Source: CAIUVD01 sp044338255
GTDB lineage: Bacteria; Planctomycetota; UBA11346
Assembly: GCA_044338255.1 (NCBI GenBank)
Contig: JBIILZ010000011.1
Coordinates: 1-53,986, forward strand
Length of the DNA: 53,986 nucleotides
Direction of reading: 5' to 3'
Shown: one piece after another, positions 34,495 to 43,390 of the stretch
How the letters are laid out: the number at the start of each line of letters is the position of its first letter
Position numbering within the stretch: position 1 is the first letter of the stretch
Translations under genes and position numbers: made by a program
Notes under the pieces: generated by a model
Told to the model about the DNA's origin: nothing
The model's database searches: none
Seen by the model: the letters and a program-made list of their open reading frames with translations, nothing else

Positions 34495-36087
34495 CTATTT
34501 CCGATTCCGAGCCTGCGGATCGACCACGGTACGTACGCTGCGCAGGTTAAAAAATCGGGCGCAGCTCTGATTTTGCCAGGTCTTCTCTGAAAATTCCAGA
34601 TCATTGATGTGGTAGAGATAGGGCATGTCTCCCTGCAACGCCGGAACGATGATTTTACTCTGCGGCGGTGCACTGGCCAGAATTGCCAGGCGTGCTTGCT
34701 GTTGCCGGACATAGTCAGGTCCGCGCCCGACGTCGATTACTGCCTGCGCGTAACGGTCCGAGCCCAGCAGCAGAGCGGCCGCCAAGCAGGCGATAAACAT
34801 GCGTGGTGTCAGCGTGCGGCGCAGGGCCCATGCGACGATGCCGAGCACCGCCCATCCTCCGGCCAGGACGAGCATGCGGTCGTTGTCGGAAGCCAGTGAA
34901 AGCAGGCTTAGCCCAGTCAGGAGCAACAACACTGGCACGAGACGCGGACCACCATGCCAGGCGCCGAGGATCAGGGCGAGCGCGGTGGTCATGGCCAGGG
35001 GATTCCATGCCCGGGGTGGGCACATTCCTGCCCAAGCCATGGGTACCGCGGCGGACAGTACCATAAGGGGAATGGTCGTGAACAGGAGCAGGCCGGTTCT
35101 GGTCTGCGTACGCGGCGAGGTGTGGGCGATCCACGCGCCAAGGGCGGCAAGCGGAGCCCAGGGCAATTCGCTTAGGAATCCCGACATCAACGAGAAGCTC
35201 GCCGTAATCATTGCTCCAGGGTGATGATCGACGGGTATCTGGCCTTCGGCGATGGCGTTGGCAGCACGGATGGCATTCCCCGGTGAGGCCAATGAGATCC
35301 CTGTTGCCAATAGACCGGCGGCGAGGACCAGGCTGCCATGCCAACGCTGCCTACCACGCAGATGGAACATGATCAGGCCGGCAATCGCGCTCAAGGCGAG
35401 GGCGGCGACGACCTCGCTGCTGAAGCAGGCGGCGATGAGCGTGATGGTGGAAATTCCCCAATGGTACGGTGGTGGCCAAGTTGCAGTCGGGAGGTGGCTG
35501 CGAGCCGCGCGGGCGGCATGGAGCAGGTGGGCACAGGCGAAGAGCGCAAGCGCGGTTCCGATCGTGTACGAGGCGGCCCCGGGCAGCCAGTACAGCCCTT
35601 CACCGGGATCGGGTAGGAGGGTGACGACGCCGGCGGTCGTAACCAGGGTCAAACGGCCATGTTGACGTCGATCGAAAATTCCTACCTCGGCAAGAACAGC
35701 ACCGATGAAATGCCAGATGGCCCAGCAGGTGAGCGCGAATACGCCGATGATGAGCAATCGATAGCCGATCGCAGCCGCGAACCACGGGGAGCCGAAGGTT
35801 CCCCAACCGCTGAGTAGGGCGGTGACGAGAATCCTGCCCGACCAACCGCGATACCAATTTTCCTGCGCGCTCAACCAGGCATGCTGCCCATCTGCGCCAT
35901 AGCTCCAATCGTCAAGACTGGGGAAGGTGAATCCGCAGGCGATAACGAAGGGGATGATGAAAACCCCTGCTGCGCATAGCGGCAGCCACCCCGATATCCG
36001 GCCGGGCGTTGATCGGAAAAGCACTCCGAATCCCAAAAGAATCAGAAGCAGACCGGGTGCCGAAAGAATTCCCAGGAGGTCAGACAT
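34495..36087 (-). CDS. polytopic membrane protein, cell-surface glycan cluster
   Basis: The protein has 530 residues with about 11-12 hydrophobic segments and a C-terminal soluble tail. DDWSYGADGQHAWLSAQENWYRGWSGR near the N-terminus is an acidic-aromatic periplasmic loop of the kind seen in GT-C glycosyltransferases and DUF6056-type proteins. It is co-transcribed with a methyltransferase (8-bp overlap) and a GT2 enzyme, so it probably transfers a sugar from a lipid carrier onto a surface glycan, or modifies one. No family can be named with certainty. Confidence 0.65.
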   Translation of the reverse strand: MSDLLGILSAPGLLLILLGFGVLFRSTPGRISGWLPLCAAGVFIIPFVIACGFTFPSLDDWSYGADGQHAWLSAQENWYRGWSGRILVTALLSGWGTFGSPWFAAAIGYRLLIIGVFALTCWAIWHFIGAVLAEVGIFDRRQHGRLTLVTTAGVVTLLPDPGEGLYWLPGAASYTIGTALALFACAHLLHAARAARSHLPTATWPPPYHWGISTITLIAACFSSEVVAALALSAIAGLIMFHLRGRQRWHGSLVLAAGLLATGISLASPGNAIRAANAIAEGQIPVDHHPGAMITASFSLMSGFLSELPWAPLAALGAWIAHTSPRTQTRTGLLLFTTIPLMVLSAAVPMAWAGMCPPRAWNPLAMTTALALILGAWHGGPRLVPVLLLLTGLSLLSLASDNDRMLVLAGGWAVLGIVAWALRRTLTPRMFIACLAAALLLGSDRYAQAVIDVGRGPDYVRQQQARLAILASAPPQSKIIVPALQGDMPYLYHINDLEFSEKTWQNQSCARFFNLRSVRTVVDPQARNRK

Positions 36088-36850
36088 GCGGGCGAGGATC
36101 CGACTTTTCGAGGATGTACATCTGCGTCCAAAGCATCCACGACCAGCGCGAGCCAGCGATACTCCTTTCTAGCCGGGCCAACCAGCGCGCACCGCGCAGG
36201 CCGCCGAATTCGGCGATGAAGGGCAGGTAGAAACCCAACCGATGCTGCTGCGTGATTCGCAGACCAGCGGCTTGGCATTGTCGGAGCAGCTGCTTCTCGG
36301 TTAACAGATTGATATGTCCGGTCGGCTCGACCGACTCCTGATAGAGCCAGCGGATAGCGGTGACGATCCCCGGCAGCAAGGCGATACGGGCGCATGATTC
36401 CATGATGCTCCAGCGTTGCGGTGTGCTCAGTACCAGGTGTCCATCGGCGTGGAGGAGATCAGCCATGGCCGCCAGGGCCGACCGGCTCTCGGTCAGGTGC
36501 TCGATGACCTCGGTGCAGAGGATCAAGGAATAATGCCCTGGCGGAAGCTGGCTGCGGGTGATGTCATCGCCAATCACCGTCAGCCGTGGTTCATGCTTCG
36601 CCAAGTCGCGGGCGCGGTCGAGGAATGCCGGTTCGATGTCGGCGGCGGTGACCTGCTCGCTCAATTGCAGCAGCGTCGGCACGTAGATGCATGATCCGGG
36701 GCCGATCTCGAGGCTCGCCTTGCAGGTGGGCCCTCGGCATGACCGCAGGCAACGAATGATGAGATTGCGGCGCTGACGATGAAGCCGCCGGCGGGTGGGA
36801 TTGGCGGAGGTGTAGAGCGCGTCCTGATGCCCCAGAGGATCATTGGGCAT
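36080..36850 (-). CDS. class I SAM-dependent methyltransferase
   Basis: The protein has 256 residues. SAM-binding motif I reads SLEIGPGSCIYVPTL, the acidic end of strand 2 is TAADIEP, and the post-I block is YSLILCTEVIEHLTE, the pattern of the UbiG/Methyltransf_11 group. It lies between a GT2 gene and a membrane protein gene with overlaps on both sides, so it probably methylates a sugar or lipid-linked intermediate of a surface glycan. Confidence 0.82.
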   Translation of the reverse strand: MPNDPLGHQDALYTSANPTRRRLHRQRRNLIIRCLRSCRGPTCKASLEIGPGSCIYVPTLLQLSEQVTAADIEPAFLDRARDLAKHEPRLTVIGDDITRSQLPPGHYSLILCTEVIEHLTESRSALAAMADLLHADGHLVLSTPQRWSIMESCARIALLPGIVTAIRWLYQESVEPTGHINLLTEKQLLRQCQAAGLRITQQHRLGFYLPFIAEFGGLRGARWLARLERSIAGSRWSWMLWTQMYILEKSDPRPHV

Positions 36851-37835
36851 GGGGTGGATCCTGCGGGGCCGTTTGCGGAGACGGGGCTCCGCGCGAACGT
36901 GCCACCGGCTGAGCCGCGCCTTCTAATCCAGCGAGGTGATAGGGCGGACGGCGTTTGACCTCACGATAGATGCGCGCCGCATATTCGCCGATGAGACCGA
37001 TCGCGAAGGTCTGCACGCCACCGAAGATCAGCACGAAGCAAAGGATCGTAGGATAGCCCTGCGGGGTAGCGACACCGTTGGCCATCATCACCAGGAGATA
37101 GATCAGGTACCCACAGCCGATGATGCTGAGGCTGATGCCGGCGGGCAGCAGCAGCCGCAACGGCGCTTCAGAAAAACCGGTGATGCCATCGATCGCCAAG
37201 GACACTAGGCGCGGCAGGCTCTGGGTCGGGCGTCCGTTGAAGCGTGGTGGACGATCGAAAGGAATGGTCACCGTCCGTCCGCCGGCCAAGGCATAGAGCC
37301 CCTTGGTATAGCGATCGACTTCCGGAAATAAGAGCAGCCGCTCGACAACCGAGCGATCGAGCAGCCGGAAATCGCCTGCGTCAGGAGTCATCGTTACCCG
37401 CGACGACCAACCCATCACGGCGTAGTGGGCCGCCGCCGCGATCCGCCGCCACGCGGGATCATGGCGATGATTGCGCACCGCGACGACCTGTTCTGCCCCG
37501 GCTTGCCAATGTGCGATCAGCTGGGGTATCAACTCCGGTGGATCCTGAAGGTCGATGTCGATGGGGATCAGCGCATCACTGGAGTGGTGACGCATGCCGG
37601 CCAGCAAGGCCGCCTCCTTGCCGGAGTTGCTGGCGAGCTGGATCAGGCCCAGCCGGGCATCGTCGGCTTGGTAGGAACGCCAGCGGTTGGCGGTGCCATC
37701 GGTCGAGCCGTCATCGATCAGGTACACGTGCCATGAAATGCCCTCAAGCGCGAGCACGGGTATGAGCGCGTCAAGAAATGGCGCTACGGCCTGCTCTTCG
37801 TTAAAAGCTGGAACCAGGATCGTAACGTGCTTCAT
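36840..37835 (-). CDS. family 2 glycosyltransferase, GtrB/polyprenyl-phosphate sugar transferase type
   Basis: The protein has 331 residues. The GT-A domain has VTILVPAFNEE, the nucleotide-binding LIDDGSTDGT and the metal motif DIDLQDPPE, followed by the TPDAGDFRLLDR block. Two C-terminal membrane helices end in GLIGEYAARIYREVKRRP. That layout belongs to DPM1/GtrB enzymes, which make undecaprenyl-phosphate-linked sugars. It heads the three-gene surface glycan cluster, and the downstream GT-C-like protein would be the natural user of its product. Confidence 0.9.
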   Translation of the reverse strand: MKHVTILVPAFNEEQAVAPFLDALIPVLALEGISWHVYLIDDGSTDGTANRWRSYQADDARLGLIQLASNSGKEAALLAGMRHHSSDALIPIDIDLQDPPELIPQLIAHWQAGAEQVVAVRNHRHDPAWRRIAAAAHYAVMGWSSRVTMTPDAGDFRLLDRSVVERLLLFPEVDRYTKGLYALAGGRTVTIPFDRPPRFNGRPTQSLPRLVSLAIDGITGFSEAPLRLLLPAGISLSIIGCGYLIYLLVMMANGVATPQGYPTILCFVLIFGGVQTFAIGLIGEYAARIYREVKRRPPYHLAGLEGAAQPVARSRGAPSPQTAPQDPPHAQ

Positions 37836-38009
37836 AGGCCGATGCGAAAATGAAAGGTAGGAACCATCGAATGATTGGTGGCGATGGTGTGCCGGAAGAG
37901 TCCGAGGGAAGGATCATTGTCCGTACTCGCGAGCGGCGCTTGGCACGGCCTGGGCTTTTGCGGGTTATGACTATCGCCAGGCACGTCACCAGCGCTTCCT
38001 GCGATTTGG

Positions 38010-38288
38010 TTAGTTGCAGGTGCAGCGGTGTGGTGGCGGCTGCGGATGCTGGTGCACAAGAGCCGCAACCACGCCCATCCCGGCATCCACGCCAATGTCC
38101 GCCATAGGCGCTGCATCCTGCAGCAAGACCAAGGTTGTACCCTGTACCGTGCCTAGCTCATGCAGCGGGCCCATCCGTTCGTGACGGCTCGGTAAAGTGT
38201 ACTGCGTAAGCTGATTGGTGAGCGGAAACGGTTCTTCAGCGGCGCTCCACATGGCCCTCACGCATTCGGCAATCCATGGCCAGAGCAA
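38010..38288 (-). CDS. unrecognised short ORF, possible gene remnant
   Basis: The 92-residue frame (ECVRAMWSAAEEPFPLTNQL, PSRHERMGPLHELGTVQGTT) has a more protein-like composition than typical shadow frames, but I recognise no family and it lacks a convincing ribosome site. It lies in the 556-bp gap between the GT2 gene and the PPOX-fold gene, which otherwise holds nothing I can name. It may be the end of a decayed gene. Confidence 0.25.
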   Translation of the reverse strand: MLWPWIAECVRAMWSAAEEPFPLTNQLTQYTLPSRHERMGPLHELGTVQGTTLVLLQDAAPMADIGVDAGMGVVAALVHQHPQPPPHRCTCN

Positions 38289-38351
38289 TCCTGCATTGTG
38301 AACCGCGTGCGTCCCAGCGACGACTGAAAATGGTCATTTGCGCCGATCATT

Positions 38352-38367
38352 TTGGCACAGGTAGGGC
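38352..38367 (+). promoter_or_regulatory. sigma54-like promoter before the PPOX-fold gene
   Basis: TTGGCACAGGTAGGGC has the -24 element TTGGCAC and the -12 GC at the required spacing. It ends 24 bp before the ATG at 38392. The -12 element (GGGC) is weak. Confidence 0.45.
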
Positions 38368-38391
38368 AGGCATGTAGTAGGAGATACGCTC

Positions 38392-38847
38392 ATGAATACG
38401 ATCCCCGCCTACGCACGTCTGATCGAGGCCTTTGCGGGAGTCTCGATCGTGATCTTCACCGCCATCGGCGATGATGGCACCCCCCAGAGCCGCCCGATGG
38501 TCGTGCAGGAGGTTGATCACGAAGGTTGCGTGTGGTTCTTCCTCGGTCGCTGTTCGGCGTTGGCCAATGATCTGCGCAATCATTCCCACGTCGCGGTCGC
38601 GAGCGCTGAGCATGGGCAGATGGCCTATGTCTCGGTGTCCGGCATCGCCCATCCCTGCGAGGATCGCATCAAGGCCAGTCACCTATGGAAGGAAGAGTAC
38701 CTCACGTGGTTTCCGCTGGGTGTAGCCGACCCCGATCTACTGCTGGTGCGGGTGGCGGCAATCACCGTCGAGTGCTGGCGGGGCATGAATCATGAACACT
38801 TCGCGATCCCGCTGACCGGGCACGCCTGTGCCATGGCCAACGCGTAA
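38392..38847 (+). CDS. PPOX-fold flavin-binding protein (general stress protein 26 family)
   Basis: The protein has 151 residues with AGGAG nine bases before the ATG. IFTAIGDDGTPQSRPMVV, CVWFFLGRCSALANDLRNH and HVAVASAEHGQMAYVSVSGIA match the pyridoxamine 5'-phosphate oxidase-like general stress proteins, which bind FMN or F420 and act in stress resistance. The enzyme reaction is not known for this subgroup. It begins a run of stress-type genes. Confidence 0.85.
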   Translation: MNTIPAYARLIEAFAGVSIVIFTAIGDDGTPQSRPMVVQEVDHEGCVWFFLGRCSALANDLRNHSHVAVASAEHGQMAYVSVSGIAHPCEDRIKASHLWKEEYLTWFPLGVADPDLLLVRVAAITVECWRGMNHEHFAIPLTGHACAMANA

Positions 38848-38979
38848 GTGGAGGGCCTTGAAAACATCGTCGATTGCGGAAAGCAGTGCGCGAAGCCGCA
38901 GACTTCGCTTTCTGCACGAGCGTGCGATCGATCATCAATCATAATGCAAGAATTCGCCGCGCGTGGGGCACGGATTCAG

Positions 38980-38996
38980 TTGGCACGCCATAAGCT
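38980..38996 (+). promoter_or_regulatory. sigma54-like promoter before the 39042 barrel gene
   Basis: TTGGCACGCCATAAGCT matches the -24 element completely; the -12 element is AAGC in place of TTGC, at exact spacing. It ends 45 bp before the ATG at 39042. Confidence 0.55.
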
Positions 38997-39041
38997 CTCA
39001 CCCCCAATGACCAATACTTGGTCTCAACCCCGGATCCCCTC

Positions 39042-39590
39042 ATGAAACCTATTCAGTCCCTTTCCAAGAACGCAGCGAGGTCGATCGCGGCCTTGTCGCA
39101 CAAGCTGTCCGTGGTCTCGGCCATCGTTTTCATGAGCGCCGCGACCGCCACGGTCGCCTCGGCAGCGGTTGAAGATGATCTGCGCATCGTACCGCAAATA
39201 ACTGCCGGTACCGCCGGCTTCGAGCCCGGTGTCGCTCTTGAATGGCGCTCGAAGGACTTGAACCCGATCATCGTCCGCCCTGAGGCCTTCATCAGTGAGG
39301 ACGGTCGTCCGGGTGGTGGTGCAGCGCTGCTGTACGATGCGACCTCGATGTTCGATTTCCGCAATCGCCAGTCGTTCGCCATCGGGCCGCGCGCCGTCTA
39401 TCATAACTCCGATGAAAGTGGTTGGGAAGTAGACGCCATGGCGATCTGGGCCATCGAGCTTTCCGGCAGCCATCGCCCGTGGGAACATGCCGTCGGCGTG
39501 CTCGGCGCGATCGGCGTTCGGCATGACAAGGAAGACAACGAAAATGACGTCGGGGCCACCGGCGGCGCCTTCTACTCGTACCGCTTCTGA
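39042..39590 (+). CDS. small outer-membrane beta-barrel-like protein
   Basis: The protein has 182 residues with a long, basic N-terminus and a signal peptide (SVVSAIVFMSAATATVASAA). Alternating hydrophobic strands (FEPGVALEWRS, GGAALLYDA, FAIGPRAVYHN, WEVDAMAIWAIE, AVGVLGAIGVRH, GGAFYSYRF) and a terminal Phe point to a small outer-membrane barrel. Function unknown. A sigma54-like promoter precedes it, as for the other barrel gene at 47432. Confidence 0.65.
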   Translation: MKPIQSLSKNAARSIAALSHKLSVVSAIVFMSAATATVASAAVEDDLRIVPQITAGTAGFEPGVALEWRSKDLNPIIVRPEAFISEDGRPGGGAALLYDATSMFDFRNRQSFAIGPRAVYHNSDESGWEVDAMAIWAIELSGSHRPWEHAVGVLGAIGVRHDKEDNENDVGATGGAFYSYRF

Positions 39591-39620
39591 GTCTTTACGG
39601 TCGCTCCTAAAATGCAGTTG

Positions 39621-39641
39621 CCGCACGCCTGCGGCGTGCGG
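39621..39641 (+). terminator. GC-rich hairpin after the barrel gene
   Basis: CCGCACGCC and GGCGTGCGG pair perfectly around TGC, 30 bp after the stop at 39590. No run of T's follows, so efficiency as a terminator is uncertain. Confidence 0.55.
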
Positions 39642-39790
39642 TGTGCGGCGTTGCATGACGCTGGAAATGGCGCTGCCATTCCAGCGCATCATGCGTCTTA
39701 CACCTGGACCACACCTGCGATTTCTTCGGCACCCATTTGGTGAAATGAGAAGCTCATGAAACATATCATTATCTGGGATAAATCATTTAA

Positions 39791-40100
39791 AATTTTGGTC
39801 GTAAACGCGTTTTCCAGGTTCATTCATTCCAGGATCCTTCCATTGCGCCCATACCTTCTGCTGGGGGCGCCCATGCTGGAGAGGCGAGCGTCTTCCGTCG
39901 CAAATTAGACTGGGGCGAAAATCATTTTCCGATTCCGCTGACTCCTGGCCGCCACCTCATCCTGACGGTACAGGCCGAAGGGGGCCGAAGGGGGCCGGCA
40001 GGGATGGGAGACCGTCGGCGAATTCAACGTCAGCAGCCCCGATGCTGATCAGGTAGATCTGAAGATCGGCACCGAGGGCGCGGTCTTGACGCTGCACTGA
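39791..40100 (+). pseudogene. C-terminal remnant of an unknown protein, broken by a 10-bp duplication
   Basis: The frame from 39791 reads LDWGENHFPIPLTPGRHLIL and TVQAEGG, then shifts. Removing one copy of the 10-bp tandem unit at 39974-39993 gives a continuous GRQGWETVGEFNVSSPDADQ and VDLKIGTEGAVLTLH ending at the TGA at 40098-40100. There is no start codon upstream. The family is not recognised; it looks like a beta-sandwich end of a secreted protein. Confidence 0.55.
39974..39993. repeat. 10-bp perfect tandem duplication, frame-breaking
   Basis: GCCGAAGGGG occurs at 39974-39983 and 39984-39993. Ten is not a multiple of three, and the duplication explains the frame shift in the remnant. 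Confidence 0.95.
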
Positions 40101-40111
40101 CCGTCCTTGGC

Positions 40112-41482
40112 TCAGAGCCCTAATTTGCGGCGCTTGCGCCACAGGGTCGAGGGCTCGATGCAAAGGATGCGCGAGGCTTCTTCGAAAGTATCGGACTTGG
40201 CCAGCACCTGGCGGATATGCTCATTCTCGATATCGGCCAGGGAATGTTCGCCGCCGATGCGTGGACCACCATTGATGTGGCCGTGTACGCGGACGCTGAA
40301 GGCATCGGGCTCGATGGTCCGCGACGGCCAGAGCACGGTCACGCGCTGCAGTTCGTTGCGCAGCTCGCGGATATTTCCGGGCCAGCCATAGGACATGATC
40401 ATCTGCTGGGCGCTAAGCGAGAATTCCATCGGTGGGCGGTTCGCTGCATGACAGAAGATGCCCAGAAAATGCCGTGCCAGTTCGAGCAGATCGTCAGGGC
40501 GCTCACGCAAGGCCGGCAGGGTGATCTCGACCACGTTCAGACGATAAAGCAGATCTTCGCGGAAACGTCCTTCACGGACCTGGATTTCGAGATCGCGATT
40601 GGTGGCGGCGACGATGCGCACATCGGCAAGCCGCGTGTGCTGATCACCGACGCGTTCGTACTTCTTCTCTTGCAGAAAACGAAGCAGTTTGGCTTGGATG
40701 GTCGGTGACAGATCTCCGAGTTCATCGAGGAACAAGGTGCCGCCGTCAGCGACCTCGACCTTACCTTCCTGATCGCGGATGGCGCCGGTGAATGAGCCTT
40801 TGACGTGCCCGAACAATTCGCTCGAAAGCAATTCGTCGGTGAGGGTCGGGCAGTTGACGGTGACGAAGGGTTTCTTGGCGCGCTCGCTTTGGCGATGCAG
40901 GGCCTCTGCAAGGGCGCCCTTGCCGGTTCCGCTTTCGCCACGCAGAAGCACCGGCACCTCGGAATTGGCCGCCCGCTGCACGATCGCGAGGGCCGCCTGC
41001 ATCGACGGTGTGTGCGAAGAGAGAATAAGTGATTCGCCACCGCTGCCGCTTGCACGCTCATACGCGCTCATGCTCGCGGCCAGCCTGCGCTCTTCGCCGA
41101 CGCGTTCGACCAGGGCTTGCACGCGCTGCGGTTCGATCGGTTTCTGGATGTATTCGCTGGCCCCCGCCTTTACCGCCTGAATCGCAGAATCGATCGATCC
41201 GAAGGCGGTGACCACGATCACCTGCAGATTGGGATTGGCGGCGAGCAGGGCCGGCACCAGATCAACGCCGCTATCGGCGCCCAGCATGAGATCAATGAAA
41301 GCCAGGTCGTACGGTTCCCCGCGCACGCTACCCAAGGCACCTTCATGATTTTCCGCAGTGTCCACCCGGCAGCCGAGGAGACGCAGCGTCGAACTCAAGT
41401 TCTCACGATCGGAGCGCTCATCGTCGACCACAAGTACGCGCTGGGTGTGGACGGCGGCAGGAGTAGCGTTGATGGGGTCCAT
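40112..41482 (-). CDS. NtrC-family sigma54-dependent response regulator (AlgB-like)
   Basis: The protein has 456 residues in three domains. The receiver has Asp20-Asp21 and phosphoacceptor Asp64 (AFIDLMLG), with the conserved Lys in YIQKPIEP. The AAA+ domain has GESGTGKG, Walker B LFLDELGDL and a sigma54 loop reading GSFTGA in place of GAFTGA. A Fis-type helix-turn-helix ends the protein (FEEASRILCIEPSTLWRKRRKLGL). It needs phosphorylation by a kinase, and the histidine kinase at 42190 is the obvious candidate. Sigma54-like promoters lie at several nearby genes. Confidence 0.92.
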   Translation of the reverse strand: MDPINATPAAVHTQRVLVVDDERSDRENLSSTLRLLGCRVDTAENHEGALGSVRGEPYDLAFIDLMLGADSGVDLVPALLAANPNLQVIVVTAFGSIDSAIQAVKAGASEYIQKPIEPQRVQALVERVGEERRLAASMSAYERASGSGGESLILSSHTPSMQAALAIVQRAANSEVPVLLRGESGTGKGALAEALHRQSERAKKPFVTVNCPTLTDELLSSELFGHVKGSFTGAIRDQEGKVEVADGGTLFLDELGDLSPTIQAKLLRFLQEKKYERVGDQHTRLADVRIVAATNRDLEIQVREGRFREDLLYRLNVVEITLPALRERPDDLLELARHFLGIFCHAANRPPMEFSLSAQQMIMSYGWPGNIRELRNELQRVTVLWPSRTIEPDAFSVRVHGHINGGPRIGGEHSLADIENEHIRQVLAKSDTFEEASRILCIEPSTLWRKRRKLGL

Positions 41483-41694
41483 AGAATTCTCAGCACAAAA
41501 TTTTAGTGATTAATCTCCTGCACGTTTCGTGCCAAGGCGATTACGAGTCATGCAGAGTGCAGGGCAAGGCGCCTCAGCGAACTCGACCTGAGCTTGAGCT
41601 GAGTCCACAAGCTGAATGCGTGCAGGACCTAAACCATGGTGAACGACCTGTAAATCATGTCCAACCGCGAATTTCTTCGGCAATGGATCACGGC

Positions 41695-41710
41695 TGGCAC
41701 GGTTCATGCC
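41695..41710 (+). promoter_or_regulatory. sigma54-like promoter in the regulator/kinase intergenic region
   Basis: TGGCACGGTTCATGCC has a full -24 element and ATGC at the -12 position. It points towards the kinase gene, 480 bp away. The sequence is nearly palindromic, so it could also serve the minus-strand regulator gene. Confidence 0.45.
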
Positions 41711-41843
41711 ACAGGTCTCGGCTGAGACTTTCGTCATCACTCCCGTGACATCAAGGATTACCTCATGCATAGGTATCAGCCAGATTGTCTGTGCAGCCTC
41801 CCATCATGACATTTCCGTCGGCAACACCGCGAGCGGCACAGCG

Positions 41844-41998
41844 TAGGAGCCTGTCGGCGATAGGCGCCAGGAACGGGCTGGGAATTGGTTCGATCAGCTC
41901 GATTCCGGGGTACGGGCGACTCGCCCGCGTTCGCTGACGTGATGTCGCGGGCGAGTCACTCGCACCCCCCCCCCAGGAACGCCGCCTAGGAGTCTGCC
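41844..41998. other. intergenic structure: MITE tips, 12-bp inverted repeat and C10 run
   Basis: TAGGAGCCTGTCGGCGATAG at 41844 and TAGGAGTCTGCC at 41987 are decayed tips of the MITE-like element, in the same orientation. Between them GACTCGCCCGCG (41918-41929) and CGCGGGCGAGTC (41946-41957) form a perfect inverted repeat with a 16-bp loop. A run of ten C's lies at 41965-41974. No gene is convincing in 41483-42189. Confidence 0.6.
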
Positions 41999-42189
41999 GT
42001 GCAAGATGCAGGAAAAGAATGCCGCCAATGGGCGCTTTGCAGTGGTTGCTCGCGAGGGAACCCTTCGAGCTTTGGCTCGTTTTGTGCAGAAGCGGAGGCG
42101 GAGGCAGTCACTATGATCAGCCATGTCCTTGGCAAATCTGCTGAAGCGAACCTGGCAAGCTGTGCGCATAGTTATCAGGTTGTTGCGGT

Positions 42190-43287
42190 GTGACCTCCTC
42201 CAGACCTCCTACCCTCGATCCGTCAGCGCTCGATCCGTCAGCGCTCGTTTCGTCCCAAGACCACGCTTCCCTGGGTCCATCAAGTCAGATCCTAACTACT
42301 GTGAATTTCGTCGATGCTTTTGTTCGTAGTCCGCTTGCACAAGCGGAACTTGACCCGGGATGGGTGGTGAACCGAGCTAATCCAGCGTGGTCCGAACTGC
42401 TCGGCAGTGGTGCCGGTATGCGCTGGTTCGATCTCATCCATCCCGATGATCTCACGGGGCAATTATCGACGATCGGAAATCTCCAGACGGGAGCGCCGGC
42501 AGCGGCACGCCTGGTAGGACGGGTGCAAGTCGTCAACCATGGCTGGCAACGCTGCGAGTTCGTCATTTCAACGACGCTCGTCGACGACCAGCCGGTGAGC
42601 GTCGCGATGATCCTGCCGCATGCCGTCGCTCATCCACAGGGCAGCGAAGAAGTCACCGAGGATTGCCGCCATCTTGCTGCGGCTCTCTCGCATGATGTGC
42701 GGCAGCATGCGCGGTTGATCTCCGCTTATGGCTCGCTGCTGGCGCGGAGTGCACTCGATCAACGGCAAAAATCCTACCTCGGCGTGGTTGCCGATCATGC
42801 CGATCGCCTGCAGCGGGTGCTCACCTCCCTGGTGCGTTGGCTGAGGGTGACCGATGAGGCGCCGCGCATCGCCAGCTGCGATCTATCGGCGGTGTGGGCC
42901 AATATCACCGCCGGCTTACCCGCGGATATTGAGTTGAGCGATCTGCCCCTCATTCGCGCCGACCCCCAGCTGATGGCCGAAATGCTTCGCGAGCTGGCGA
43001 CCAATGCCGTGCATTACCATCCCTCGCGCGCCAAGTTGGCCTTGACGGTGACGCATCAGGATGATCGCTGGCTGCTGTCGGTCACCGATGACGGCATGGG
43101 CATCCCCTTTGCAGATCGTCAACGGGTTCTGCATCCGCTCCATCGCTTGCACAGCTGGGAGCAAGTCCCTGGTTTGGGCATGGGTCTGACCATCGCCGCG
43201 CGCATTGCCAACCGCCATGGCGGCGCACTCACCATTACCGATGCCCCCGGAGGAGGTTGCCAGGTCCAAGTGTATTTGCCGGTATAA
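42190..43287 (+). CDS. sensor histidine kinase with PAS domain
   Basis: The protein has 365 residues from a GTG start, with no membrane segments, so it is soluble. Residues about 40-150 are a PAS-like sensor (GMRWFDLIHPDDL). The dimerisation/phosphoacceptor helix carries His168 in AALSHDVRQHARLISAYGSLL, of the phytochrome-kinase type. The ATPase has the N-box ELATNAVHYH, VTDDGMGI and GLGMGLTIA. Its N-terminus contains a 15-bp tandem repeat (DPSALDPSAL). It is the likely partner of the NtrC-type regulator encoded divergently at 40112-41482. Confidence 0.88.
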   Translation: MTSSRPPTLDPSALDPSALVSSQDHASLGPSSQILTTVNFVDAFVRSPLAQAELDPGWVVNRANPAWSELLGSGAGMRWFDLIHPDDLTGQLSTIGNLQTGAPAAARLVGRVQVVNHGWQRCEFVISTTLVDDQPVSVAMILPHAVAHPQGSEEVTEDCRHLAAALSHDVRQHARLISAYGSLLARSALDQRQKSYLGVVADHADRLQRVLTSLVRWLRVTDEAPRIASCDLSAVWANITAGLPADIELSDLPLIRADPQLMAEMLRELATNAVHYHPSRAKLALTVTHQDDRWLLSVTDDGMGIPFADRQRVLHPLHRLHSWEQVPGLGMGLTIAARIANRHGGALTITDAPGGGCQVQVYLPV

Positions 43288-43390
43288 TAAGCGACCCGAA
43301 TGGCCCACGCCAATGACCCGAATCGGGCATGATGTGCGTGCCGCAGCGAACGTCGTATGGGCATCTTGGCCCTAGGCGGGTGCCGGTTGC

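Noticed and set aside
38010..38288. A confident new gene in the 37836-38391 gap
   Set aside because: The composition looks protein-like, but there is no ribosome site, family or conserved motif; listed only as a low-confidence remnant.
41510..41770. 86-residue minus-strand frame between regulator and kinase genes
   Set aside because: No motif or ribosome site, and it overlaps the sigma54-like site and other structures.
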